Below are positions 40,704 through 52,400 of a stretch of DNA of 64,000 nt, piece by piece. Source of the stretch: Tipula vernalis (taxonomy: Eukaryota; Arthropoda; Insecta; Diptera; Tipulidae); NCBI GenBank assembly GCA_958295665.1, contig OY282560.1, positions 148,668,091 to 148,732,090 of the forward strand, in the 5' to 3' direction. The stretch's first letter is position 1. Each line of letters begins with the position of its first letter. The notes under the pieces were generated by a model. The model did not search any database. It worked only from the letters and a program-made list of their open reading frames with translations, and was not told the DNA's origin. The position numbers and the translations under genes are program-made.

Positions 40704-41870
40704 CGACGAAGAAAGACGACCAACTAAAGTATGGTATGCAACCGGCAAGTCAACAACACTGATGATATATTGTTCATCATACAACAAGCTAATAATAATA
40801 TTGAGCTACATATTACGAGTTAACAGAAAAAGACTGTGCATAGTCCTTAAAAATCAAACTCTTACAATAGAGGAAATAACCTATGCAGAAAATAAATGGA
40901 TGAAATGGGCTCAGCACAGAGAATACGAGCTCGAAATTGATCAACTATTCAAAAAGAAACCAATAAGTAAAAGCAGTAAGTTACTTTCACTGACCCCCTT
41001 TCTTGATGAAAAGGGAATATTGAGAGTTGGAGGTCGACTCCAAAATGTTATAGGTCAGTATGATAAGAAGCACCCAATCATTTGACAAATTCCGTAAGCA
41101 CATTGGTAATCTCCCTTTTCCATCAAAAATACCTGCATGCTGGCCCTTCATTAACAACCCATCTAATCAAACAAAAGTTCTGGATTGTACGTAGCCGCAA
41201 CAAAATACGAGATCAATTGCGAAAATGTGTCAGTTGTAAGAGACACAAGGCAGAGACATCACATCAAATCATGGGCAGTCTACCAAAGGCAAGCATATCA
41301 CCAGCAAGGCGATTCAACAGATGTGGTGTAGATTACGCAGGACCCATTCAGCTAGCTTCGAAAAGAGGAAGAGATGCAAAACTGACAAAAGGATATATTG
41401 CCATATTCATATGCATGGTGACTAAAGCAAAACACATAGAAATGGTTAGCAATTTAACGTTGGAAGCGTTCATAGCAACATTGTAGCGCTTTTCTTCCAG
41501 AAGAGATGTACCTAATGATATGTATAGCGATAATGGTACTGCTTTCGTAGGAGCTCATCGACAACTAAAAGATATCTACTGAATAGTAAATTCTAAGGAG
41601 TACTTAAAGATTGTTGTGGAGTTCACGAATTAAAATCGAATCCATTAGCACTTCATTCCACCAGCTGCGCCACATTTTGGTGGATTATGGGAGGCCGCGG
41701 TCAAATCGGTAAAAACGCTTTTAATTAAAACTACCAATGGAGCCAACTTATGCACTTTATTATGTCAAATAAAATCCATTCTCAATTCAAGGCCACTATG
41801 TGCTGTATCAAACGAAGATTCATCTTATGAAGTACTCACACCATCACATTTTCTAATTGGATCACCAAGT
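40645..41870 (+). pseudogene. BEL/Pao 2 integrase N-terminal and catalytic core
   Basis: Frames 40645-41085 and 41082-41486, then a broken stretch to 41870. The first ends FLDEKGILRVGGRLQN. The second has a zinc-binding HHCC region (HQKYLHAGPSLTTHLIKQ, then CVSCKRHKAE) and VDYAGPI with the first catalytic Asp. Beyond a stop at about 41484, YSDNGTAFVGAH (second Asp) and PPAAPHFGGLWEAAVKSVK (Glu) continue in other frames, followed by ILNSRPLC and LTPSHFLIG. The enzyme would integrate cDNA. Inactivated by three or more breaks. Confidence 0.85.
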
Positions 41871-41873
41871 GGT

Positions 41874-42125
41874 TTGTTGCCTAAAGAGGATATATTAAAA
41901 ATATGCCAACAGTTAGCACGTAGCAAATGGAAAACTCCAAATAAAAACCTTCAAATCGGTGATCTAGTGATAGTAAAGGAAGAAAATTTGCCTACATGCA
42001 AATGGGCCCTTGCTAGAGTAACAGCCACTCAAAACAACATAGTTCGCGTTGTGTCACTAAATACAGCTAAATCCACACTAAAGCGACCGATTACAACAGT
42101 TTGCAAACTGTCAATAGATGGTTAA
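41874..42125 (+). pseudogene. BEL/Pao 2 integrase C-terminal domain (DUF5641-like)
   Basis: 84 codons ending at a natural stop. NLQIGDLVIVKEENLPTCKW and ALARVTATQ are the usual BEL/Pao C-terminal phrases, ending RPITTVCKLSIDG. Followed within 25 bp by the purine tract. Continuous with the preceding integrase frame (GSPSG LLPKEDIL). Confidence 0.85.
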
Positions 42126-42148
42126 CGGACCACTAACGGGGTGGGGTA

Positions 42149-42492
42149 TGTTGAGGTAGATCAGCATTCATTATTTAATTCAAGGTGAATGTTGTGTTGT
42201 ATTCATTATTGTCTGTGTGTATGACACAATCAAAACTAAAACAACTATTTCCCCTGCAACTACGACCCTTTGAAAACGTACAAATGCCATAATTATATTT
42301 TAATTCTTTAGATGGCATAATATAAATAAATCAATTGTACTATAGATCAATAAAATTTAGGAGTTTCTTGACATCTGATCAGAAAATTCGAAATTGAAAA
42401 ATTGTATATAAACCCAATAAATCTTCTAATTATGATGTTTATCATTGCGATCGTTAAGAGTTTGAGTTTTATTTATAAAGTGAATTACAACA
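42149..42492 (+). repeat. 3' LTR of BEL/Pao 2
   Basis: A purine tract (aacggggtggggta, 42135-42148) precedes TGTTGAGGTAG at 42149. The LTR is taken to end TTACAACA at 42492, giving the inverted terminal TGTTG...CAACA. It contains several AATAAA-like signals (for example near 42347 and 42416). The end point is inferred from the inverted termini only; there is no second LTR to compare. Confidence 0.6.
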
Positions 42493-42591
42493 CAGTGAAT
42501 AGTTTGAGTTCTACGGAAAAATATTTAAAACCAACCTTATCAAACAAAACAACATCAATTGAGAAAGCGTGGAGTCATATTCACACACCCA

Positions 42592-42755
42592 ATATAAAAT
42601 AGATAAGTAAACATGTGGAGGGTTTTTTTTTCGAACGCATTTCAAAAATACGGGCTTTAACATTACCAATTGATCACTTTAGAGGCATAATAGTCTTCGC
42701 CAAGCAAAAGGTCAAATGTACAAGCTCTATTGTTCGGAAATAGTACAAATCATGT
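42592..42755 (+). repeat. Direct repeat downstream of BEL/Pao 2
   Basis: Second copy of 38789-39014, shorter by internal deletions. It starts about 100 bp after the presumed LTR end. Confidence 0.65.
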
Positions 42756-44470
42756 TTCCTGGAAACATAAAGGAATGCAAACAACTTCTAGGTTAAGCAT
42801 CCTGACCTAAAAGCAAAAATTAGTTCAAATTTAGATAATGTAAGCTTCAAAAACTTGTTGAGGGTGGTTGTCAAATAATAAGGCTTCCTTATTTTCCCTA
42901 ATATATCCCGTAAAATGTGGGAAAAACTTTGTTCCCCAAGTTGCAGTTTTAATGCCGTATTTAGTACTAAACTTTGCCTTTGCCGGTAACAGAAATAGAT
43001 TGACATAAAACTGAGTGGCATTACTATAAAATACAAGGAAAACTCATAATCGACTCATCGGTCGAGTGTTGGAATTAAACAGTTAATTTGTTGCTGTTGT
43101 TGTTGTTATTATCCGATAAAACTGAATAAATATTTACAAATTGAACAGATTTAGATTCGATTTACATTTTATGTACGGTTATGCATTGGTGTGTACTCGC
43201 ATGTATTATTTAAGTACGTACCCACAAAAATAAAATATTTGGTTTAAAAATACACAAAGATGTTCACGTTCTGTTTCAATATGTTATTAAAAAACATCCG
43301 AATTTATGTTTTATTTTTATTTGTATCAAGTTTGCAGAAATTTTTGTTCTAATTTTTATTCGACTTTGACATCAAAACCCTTATTTTAGCGGAACAAAAC
43401 TGTTGACTTTACATACATACCATATGTATGTATATGTACATACTTTGTCTATTTTTATGTGAACTTTATTTTTCGTAAAACACATTAAAGCTGATCTATC
43501 ACATTAACGTTACCATAAAAGTGCTATAAAAATCATATTACGACTATATCTTATGGCTTTTCTCAAACTAAAATTGTTTTTGTAAGATGGAACATAAAAT
43601 GCATTATACCCGGTTTCTTAAAAAGTTTTTTTTTTAAATAATAATTACAGCATAAAAATCATAACTTTCGTAAAAAAAGCTTAAAGCTATACATAAAATA
43701 AAACTGGAATGAAAGGAATATTCTATACAGAATTTATTTAATTATTTTAAATAATAAAACGAAATATTTTTTTGTTTGCTTTGTAATAACAGCCTTTTAG
43801 GGGTTTTCGTTGAGTTTCGTTATTTATCCAATATGATGAATAATAAAAACTAAATTCAAACAAATTTTAATTATTAAAAATAATTTTATTAAACAATAAT
43901 ATTTTTGATTATGTTTCATCAGATAAAAATAAAATTGTCTCATATAGGTATGCAACAGAGAATTTTCTAGTTCGTCCATATACAAAGTTTGATGACCTGT
44001 TGTAATTAATATTGTTTAAATAAATAAAGGGTTGAAAATTATGAGAATATTTGATTCAAATTAAATATTGATTTGACCAATTTTTATTAATTACGATGGT
44101 AACCAAAGTTTCACGGCAAAATTGAAATTAATTTTGCGGAAAGTGGAATTTTTTTATTTCGTTGCAGTTGACTGTGATCTGTGTCAAATAAAAAGCGCCA
44201 AAATAATTTAATCTGTACTGTAATGTTAAAGTAAGAGACTTACAAGAATTTAATAAAATTATTTTAACGTGTTTTATTTAAAAAATTATAAAGCAGATAT
44301 TTAAAAAGTGGAATAATAATCGTTAGCCAATCTGGAAAGCTCACATTTACGGGATATGAACAAGCCACGAGCTTAATATAGTACCATTCAAGACTAAAGT
44401 ATATCCAGCATAGTTGTAACACGTGGTGTGTTTAACCTCAAATATAAAATTCGATAAGAAAATAGTGGTC
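42756..44470. other. 1.7 kb AT-rich stretch; no gene seen
   Basis: Includes a (GTT)n run near 43089-43107 and a TACATAC/CATATGTATG palindromic tract near 43410-43442, common in fly intergenic DNA. The last 250 bp may be the leader of the gypsy gag that follows. Confidence 0.45.
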
Positions 44471-44478
44471 GTGAAATA

Positions 44479-44960
44479 ATGTCGAACGAGTGGAAAATTG
44501 AGGAAGTGAAAAAAATTGCTGGTGAGGTGGAAAATGGAGATGTTGCTCTGAATCATATTGTGGCAAAGTTAAAAACAGTGGTGGAGGTGGAAGATGTATA
44601 TATGTACGAGTAAGAAAGTGGTGGAGAACGTGGATAACGAAGTTACGCAGAAAGTTAGAGTTAATAAGTGAAAGAAAAGAGTTGGAACGGCAAATTGGAG
44701 AAATGAGCAAAACGGATGATAGTTATAAATGCTTTCGGAGCCAAGATATTGACATCATGAAGACGATAGCTATATTTGATGGAACGGGAAATTTTAACAT
44801 ATGGTATCAACAATTACAGGAGCTGCAAAATGTATATGAAATACCGAAACGTGATTTAAAATTGCTGGTGATAGGCAAACTGAAAGAAAAGGCGTTAGAA
44901 ATTTATCATTCCCGAGGTGTGCATGTGCAAATAGAGGTTTGGGGGGATGTATGTGGATGT
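44479..44960 (+). pseudogene. Ty3/gypsy-type gag fragment
   Basis: The frame opens with an ATG at 44479 (MSNEWKIEEVKKIAGEVENG), stops near 44610, and after frame changes continues 44682-44940 with IAIFDGTGNFNIWYQQLQEL and LVIGKLKEKALEIYHSRG. The phrase 'FDG..NF..W..Q' followed by a helical region is the capsid start of many insect gypsy Gags. The C-terminal half and nucleocapsid knuckle are missing. It stands head to head with a minus-strand gypsy pol (45300-46437), so the two are separate insertions or an inverted rearrangement. Confidence 0.6.
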
Positions 44961-45009
44961 GGTAGCGTTGCCTCGATATCAGTTATTATTCCTAATTGTG
45001 TAATTTGAC

Positions 45010-45330
45010 TCCATAGACTATTGGTATTTTTTGGTTCACAACATCTCTTTATATATTAAAGACTTGGTAATTTATTTAGTTCATGTTTATTTATTTACAT
45101 TTATTATTTATTTATTATTGAATAATACTCAGCGAGTTTTTTACGAACTTTTTGGTTTTTTCTTTTTCAAAAATCAAAAAGAAGTGGCCTACTTTATATA
45201 ATACTAAAAATAATCTCCGTGTCTTTATTTAATCATTTAAGGTTCAGTGTTTTCAAAACAGAGTGTAGACATGACGTGTCAACACAATGCTAGCTATCCT
45301 ATGCCACCACAATACTCCCATCCCAGTAAA
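45010..45330 (-). other. Possible 3' LTR of the minus-strand gypsy element
   Basis: On the minus strand, after the end of pol, a purine-rich CTGGGATGGGAGTAT precedes TGTGGTGGCATAGG at about 45313. That is the usual position of the primer tract and LTR start. The LTR end is not resolved. Confidence 0.4.
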
Positions 45331-45399
45331 TTGAAAGAATTTACGAAGATAATTTTAAAGAAATTTCGAATATTCACGAGAAACGACGATCAACGATGA

Positions 45400-46461
45400 C
45401 GCAACCTCCTCATTCTTCAATTCAATCTAACAATTTTTTCGGAATTTTAACTTGACGACCAGTTCTTGTGACCACTGGATCATGATGAAATTTAGGTAAA
45501 GTAAGCAGTAGAAACATTTAATTTAAAATTGCCCAAAGGTAATTTATCGACAATGTTGTCATCAAGAGTATCCGGTTGTATCAAAGGAATTGGCTCAATG
45601 GTATCATTGCTTTCCGAATAACATGGTTTGAGTCGGTCGATAGAAACTCCGATGTTTTTGCCATTACTTATTATGTAAAGAATTTCTTATTTCGATTTAC
45701 TACAAAATATGGTCCAGAATATGGTGGTTGAAGTGCCTTCTTTAACGCGTCGGTTCGTACAAATATGGTATGCCTTGAAACTTTTGATTTTTGATATGCT
45801 AAACAACTACGAGCCATAGTTCTTGAATCTTTAGCGATGGAAGGCCAAATGACATTTATAGTCACTATCTTAGAAGAAGCCTTTATCCCTGGATGAGATA
45901 AATTATGAAAGGTTTCAAAAACTTTTTTCCGAAATTCAATTGGAATAAACGGTCTTGGTAAAGCTGTTATAGTGTCGCAATAAATCGTTTTTTAGAGTTA
46001 CATTTAATTGGGAATTGCTTTAATTTGTGTGACGTATCGTCACGTAATATTTCTCTATACTGTTGAACCACTGCCCCAATCGCAGAATCCGAAGCGTCCA
46101 CCATAATTGCTATTCGCGCAGTAGAAGATGGATGTGCAAGAAGTGTTGCTTCACAAAGTTTCTTCTTACAATTATCGAAGGCTTCAATGGCTGTTGTTGA
46201 CCATTCAATAGAAGTTTTACTATTCTTCTTGTAACCTTTCAAGAAGTCGTTAAGTAAAATTTGATCCGATGCAGCATTTAGAGTGAAACGTCTATAAAAG
46301 TTAATCATACCCAAAAATCGTTTGAGATAATTGACTGTTAAGGGACGTTCAAAATTTTTAATAACGTCGACTCTGCTTTGAACGGGTACAATGCCTTGTG
46401 CATTATCTGTATATCCAAAAAATTTGATTTCAGGTAAGCCTAACAATTGCGAGTGAAACAC
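45400..46461 (-). pseudogene. Ty3/gypsy pol remnant (RT end, RNase H, integrase scraps)
   Basis: The minus frame 46461-45967 reads GLPEIKFFGYTDNAQGIVPV, RPLTVNYLKRFLGMINFYRR, IEWSTTAIEAFDNCKKKLCE and IAIMVDASDSAIGAVVQQ: the RT thumb and connection, then the first acidic block of gypsy RNase H. A deletion skips the rest of RNase H. The frame 45865-45671 resumes with the integrase start (VIWPSIAKDSRTMARSCLAY, KSKVSRHT), then jumps by another deletion to its C-terminal part (KKALQPPYSGPYFVVNR, GVSIDRLKP). The end of pol reads TRTGRQVKIPKKLL near 45440-45470. The upstream RT half is replaced by satellite DNA at about 46437. Confidence 0.8.
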
Positions 46462-49400
46462 GTATCATTTGGGCTATCTATCGGACCACAATGCCTTGGT
46501 GGTTTTCAGTAAAAATCAATTTCCCATTAAACGGCTGGAAATTATAGATCGATCTTAACGTTGGTAAGAATAACAATTACGAGTAAAACACCTATCATTT
46601 GGGCTATCTATCGGACCTCAATAACAAATTTTAATTTTTTGCTCCAAAAATTCATGGCCTAAAGCCTTTGTGATTTTCAGTAAAAATCAATTTCCCATTA
46701 AATGGCTGGAAATTATAGATCGATCTGAACGTTACAATAACGAATGACCACAATATCGAATTTTAGTTTTTGGCACCAAAAATTCATGGCCTAAAGCCTT
46801 GGAGATTTTCAGTAAAAATCAATTTCCCATTAAAAGGCTGGAAATTATAGATCGAACTGAACGTTGGTTAACCTAACCATTGCGAGTAAAACACTTATCA
46901 TTTGGGCTATCTATCGGACCTCAATAACGAATTTTAATTTTTTGCTCCAAAAATTCATGGCCTAAAGCCTTGGTGATTTCCAGTAAAAATCAATTTCCCA
47001 TTAAATGGCTGGAAATTATAGATCGATCTGAACGTTACAATAACGAATGACCACAATATCGAATTTTAGTTTTTTGCTCCAAAAATTCATGGCCTAAAGC
47101 CTTGGTGATTTCCAGTAAAAATTAATTTCCCATTAAATGGCTGGAAATTATAGATCGATCTGAACGTTACAATAACGAATGACCACAATAACGAATTTTA
47201 ATTTTTTGCTCCAAAAATTCATGGCCTAAAGCCTTGGTGATTTTCAGTAATTCGAGTAATCAATTTCCCATTAAATGGCTGGAAATTATAGATCGATCTG
47301 AACGTTACAATAACGAATGACCACAATATCGAATTTTAGTTTTTTGCTCCAAAAATTCATGGCCTAAAGCCTTTGTGATTTTCAGTAAAAATCAATTTCC
47401 CATTAAATGGCTGGAAATTATAGTTCGATCTGAACGTTGGTTAACCTAACCATTGCGAGTAAAACACCTATCATTTGGGCTATCTATCGGACCTCAATAA
47501 CGAATTTTAATTTTTTGCTCCAAAAATTCATGGCCTAAAGCCTTGGTGATTTCCAGTAAAAATCAATTTCCCATTAAATGGCTGGAAATTATAGATCGAT
47601 CTGAACGTTGGTTAACCTAACCATTGCGAGTAAAACACCTATCATTTGGGCTATCTATCGGACCTCAATAACGAATTTTAATTTTTTGCTCCAAAAATTC
47701 ATGGCCTAAAGCCTTGGTGATTTCAGTAAAAATCAATTTCCCATTAAATGGCTGGAAATTATAGATCGATCTGAACGTTGGTTAACCTAACCATTGCGAG
47801 TAAAACACCTATCATTTGGGCTATCTATCGGACCTCAATAACGAATTTTAATTTTTTGCTCCAAAAATTCATGGCCTAAAGCCTTTGTGATTTTCAGTAA
47901 AAATCAATTTCCCATTAAATGGCTGGAAATTATAGATCGATCTGAACGTTGGTTAACCTAACCATTGCGAGTAAAACACTTATCATTTGGGCTATCTATC
48001 GGACCTCAATAACGAATTTTAATTTTTTGCTCCAAAAATTCATGGCCTAAAGCCTTGGTGATTTCCAGTAAAAATCAATTTCCCATTAAATGGCTGGAAA
48101 TTATTGATCGAACTGAACGTTGGTTAACCTAACCATTGCGAGTAAAACACCTATCATTTGGGCTATCTATCGGACCTCAATAACGAATTTATATTTGTTG
48201 ATCCAAAAATTCATGGCCTAAAGCCTTTGTGATTTTCAGTAAAAATCAATTTCCCATTAAATGGCTGGAAATTATAGATCGATCTTAACGTTGGTTAACC
48301 TAACCATTGCGAGTAAAACACTTATCATTTGGGCTATCTATCGGACCTCAATAACGAATTTTAATTTTTTGCTCCAAAAATTCATGGCCTAAAGCCTTGG
48401 TGATTTCCAGTAAAAATCAATTTCCCATTAAATGGCTGGAAATTATAGATCGATCTGAACGTTACAATAACGAATGACCACAATATCGAATTTTAGTTTT
48501 TTGCTCCAAAAATTCATGGCCTAAAGCCTTGGTGATTTCCAGTAAAAATTAATTTTCCATTAAATGGCTGGAAATTATAGATCGATCTGAACGTTACAAT
48601 AACGAATGACCACAATAACGAATTTTAATTTTTTGCTCCAAAAATTCATGGCCTAAAGCCTTGGTGATTTTCAGTAATTCGAGTAATCAATTTCCCATTA
48701 AATGGCTGGAAATTATAGATCGATCTGAACGTTACAATAACGAATGACCACAATATCGAATTTTAGTTTTTTGCTCCAAAAATTCATGGCCTAAAGCCTT
48801 GGTGATTTCCAGTAAAAATCAATTTTCCATTAAATGGCTGGAAATTATAGATCGATCTGAACGTTGGTTAACCTAACCATTGCGAGTAAAACACTTATCA
48901 TTTGGGCTATCTATCGGACCTCAATAACGAATTTTAATTTTTTGCTCCAAAAATTCATGGCCTAAAGCCTTGGTGATTTCCAGTAAAAATCAATTTCCCA
49001 TTAAATGGCTGGAAATTATAGATCGATCTGAACGTTACAATAACGAATGACCACAATATCGAATTTTAGTTTTTTGCTCCAAAAATTCATGGCCTAAAGC
49101 CTTGGTGATTTCCAGTAAAAATTAATTTCCCATTAAATGGCTGGAAATTATAGATCGATCTGAACGTTACAATAACGAATGACCACAATAACGAATTTTA
49201 ATTTTTTGCTCCAAAAATTCATGGCCTAAAGCCTTGGTGATTTTCATTAATTCGAGTAATCAATTTCCCATTAAATGGCTGGAAATTATAGATCGATCTG
49301 AACGTTACAATAACGAATGACCACAATATCGAATTTTAGTTTTTTGCTCCAAAAATTCATGGCCTAAAGCCTTTGTGATTTTCAGTAAAAATCAATTTCC

Positions 49401-52400
49401 CATTAAATGGCTGGAAATTATAGTTCGATCTGAACGTTGGTTAACCTAACCATTGCGAGTAAAACACCTTTCATTTGGGCTATCTATCGGACCTCAATAA
49501 CGAATTTAAATTTTTTGCTCCAAAAATTCATGGCCTAAAGCCTTGGAGATTTTCAGTAAAAATCAATTTCCCATTAAAAGGCTGGAAATTATAGATCGAA
49601 CTGAACGTTACAATAACGAATGACCACAATATCGAATTTTAGTTTTTTGCTCCAAAAATTCATGACCTAAAGCCTTGGTGATTTCCAGTAATAATCAATT
49701 TCCCATTAAATGGCTGGAAATTATAGATCGATCTGAACGTTGGTTAACCTAACCATTGCGAGTAAAACACCTATCATTTGGGCTATCTATCGGACCTCAA
49801 TAACTAATTTTAATTTTTTGCTCCAAAAATTCATGGCCTAAAGCCTTTGTGATTTTCAGTAAAAATCAATTTCCCATTAAATGGCTGGAAATTATAGATC
49901 GATCTGAACGTTGGTTAACCTAACCATTGCGAGTAAAACACCTATCATTTGGGCTATCTATCGGACCTCAATAACGAATTTAAATTTTTTGCTCCAAAAA
50001 TTCATGGCCTAAAGCCTTGGAGATTTTCAGTAAAAATCAATTTCCCATTAAAAGGCTGGAAATTATAGATCGAACTGAACGTTACAATAACGAATGACCA
50101 CAATATCGAATTGTAGTTTTTTGCTCCAAAAATTCATGACCTAAAGCCTTTGAGATTTTCAGTAAAAATCAATTTCCCATTAAATGGCTGGAAATTATAG
50201 ACCGATCTGAACGTTGGTTAACTTCACCATTGCGAGTAAAACACCTATCATTTGGGCTATCTATCGGCCCTCAATAACGAATTTTAATTTTTTGCTCCAA
50301 AAATTCATGGCCTAAAGCCTTTGAGATTTTCAGTAAAAATAAATTTCCCATTAAATGGCTGGAAATTATAGATCGATCTGAACGTTACAATAACGAATGA
50401 CCACAATATCGAATTTTAGTTCTTTGCTCCAAAAATTCATGGCCTAAAGCCTTGGAGATTTCCAGTAAAAGTCAATTTCCCATTAAATAGCTGGAAATTA
50501 TAGATCGATCTGAACGTTGGTTAACCTAACCTTTGCGAGTAAAACACGTATCATTTGGGCTATCTATCGGACCTCAATAGCGAATTTTAAGTTTTTTCTC
50601 CAAAAATTCATGGCCTAAAGCCTTGGTGATTTCCAGGAAAAATCAATTTCCCATTAAATGGCTGGAAATTATAGATCGATCTGAACGTTACAATAACGAA
50701 TGACCACAATATCGAATATTAGTTTTTTGCTCAAAAAATTCATGGCCTTGGAGATTTTCAGTAAAAATAAATGTCCCATAAAATGGCTGGAAATTATAGA
50801 TCGATTTCAACGTTACAATATCGAATGACCACAATATCGAATTTTAGTTCTTTGCTCCAAAAATTCATGGCCCAAAGCCTTGGAAATTTCCAGTAAAAAT
50901 AAATTTCCCATTAAATGGCTGGAAATTATAGATCGATCTGAACGTTGGTTAACCTAACCATTGCGACTAAAACACCTATCATTTGGGCTATCTATCGGAC
51001 CTCAATAACGAATTTTAATTTTTTGCTCCAAAAATTTAAGGCCTAAAGCCTTTGTGATTTTCAGGATCGATCTGAACGTTACAATAACGAATGACCACAA
51101 TATCGAATTTTAGTTCTTTGCTCCAAAAATTCATGGCCCAAAGCCTTGGAAATTTCCAGTAAAAATAAATTTCCCATTAAATGGCTGGAAATTATAGATT
51201 GATCTGAACGTTGGTTAACCTAATCTTTGCGAGTAAAACACGTATCATTTGGGCTATCTATCGGACCTCAATAGCGAATTTTAAGTTTTTTCTCCAAAAA
51301 TTCATGGCCTAAAGCCTTGGTGATTTCAATCAATCTTCAATCAATTTCCCATTAAATGACTGGAAATTATAGATCGATCTTAACATTAGTAAGCCTAACC
51401 TTTGCGAATAAAACATCTAGCATTTGGGCTATTTATCGGACCACAATAACGAATTTTAGTTTTTTGCTCCAAAAATTCATGGCCTAAAGCATTGGTGATT
51501 TCCAGGAAAAATCAATTTCCTATTATTGGCTGGAAATTATAGATCGATCTGAACGTTACAATAACGAATGACCACAATATCGAATTTTAGTTTTTTGCTC
51601 CAAAAATTCATGGCCTAATGCCTGGGTGATTTGCAGTAAAAATCAATTTCCCATTAAATGACTGGAAATTATAGATCGATCTTAACATTGGTAAGCCTAA
51701 CCTTTGCGAGTGTAACTTCTAGCATTTGGGCTATTTATCGGACCTCAATAACGAATTTTAATTTTTTGCTCCAAAAATTCATGGCCCAAAGCCTTTGTGA
51801 TTTGCAGTAAAAATCATTGTCCCATTAAATGGCTGGAAATTATAGATCGATCTGAACGTTACAATAACGAAAGGCCACAATAACGAATTTTAGTTTTTTC
51901 ATTCAATTCATGGCCTAAAGCCTTGGTGATTTCCAGTAAAAATCAATTTCCCATTAAATGACTGGAAATTATAGATCGATCTTAATATTGGTAAGCCTAA
52001 CCTTTGCGAGTAAAACATCTAGCATTTGGGCTATCTATCGGACCACAATAACGAATTTTAATTTTTTGCTCCAAAAATTCATGGCCTAAAGCCTTGGTGA
52101 TTTTCAGTAAAAATCAATTTCTTATTAAATGGCTGGAAATTATAGATCGATCTGAACGTTACAATAACGAATGGCCACAATATCGAATTTTAGTTTTTTA
52201 CTCGAAAAATTCATGGCTTAAAGCCTTGGTGATTTTCAGTAAAAATCAATTTCCCATTAAATGGCTGGAAATTATAGATCGATCTGAACGTTACAATATC
52301 GAATGACCACAATATCGAATTTTAGTTCTATGCTCTAAAAATTCATGGCCTAAAGCCTAAAGCCCTTCATTTCCAGTAAAAATCAATTTCCCATTAAATG

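Larger units (their letters stand above)
39015..42492 (+). mobile_element. BEL/Pao LTR retrotransposon 2 (defective; 3' LTR present)
   Basis: The plus strand carries a protease exit (about 39040-39330), RT (about 39380-40140), RNase H (40113-40703), an integrase zinc-binding and catalytic region (41082-41870) and an integrase C-terminal domain (to 42125). Then come a purine tract and a 344-bp 3' LTR. The 5' LTR and gag are missing. Six or more frame breaks. The element is distinct from BEL/Pao 1. Confidence 0.85.
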
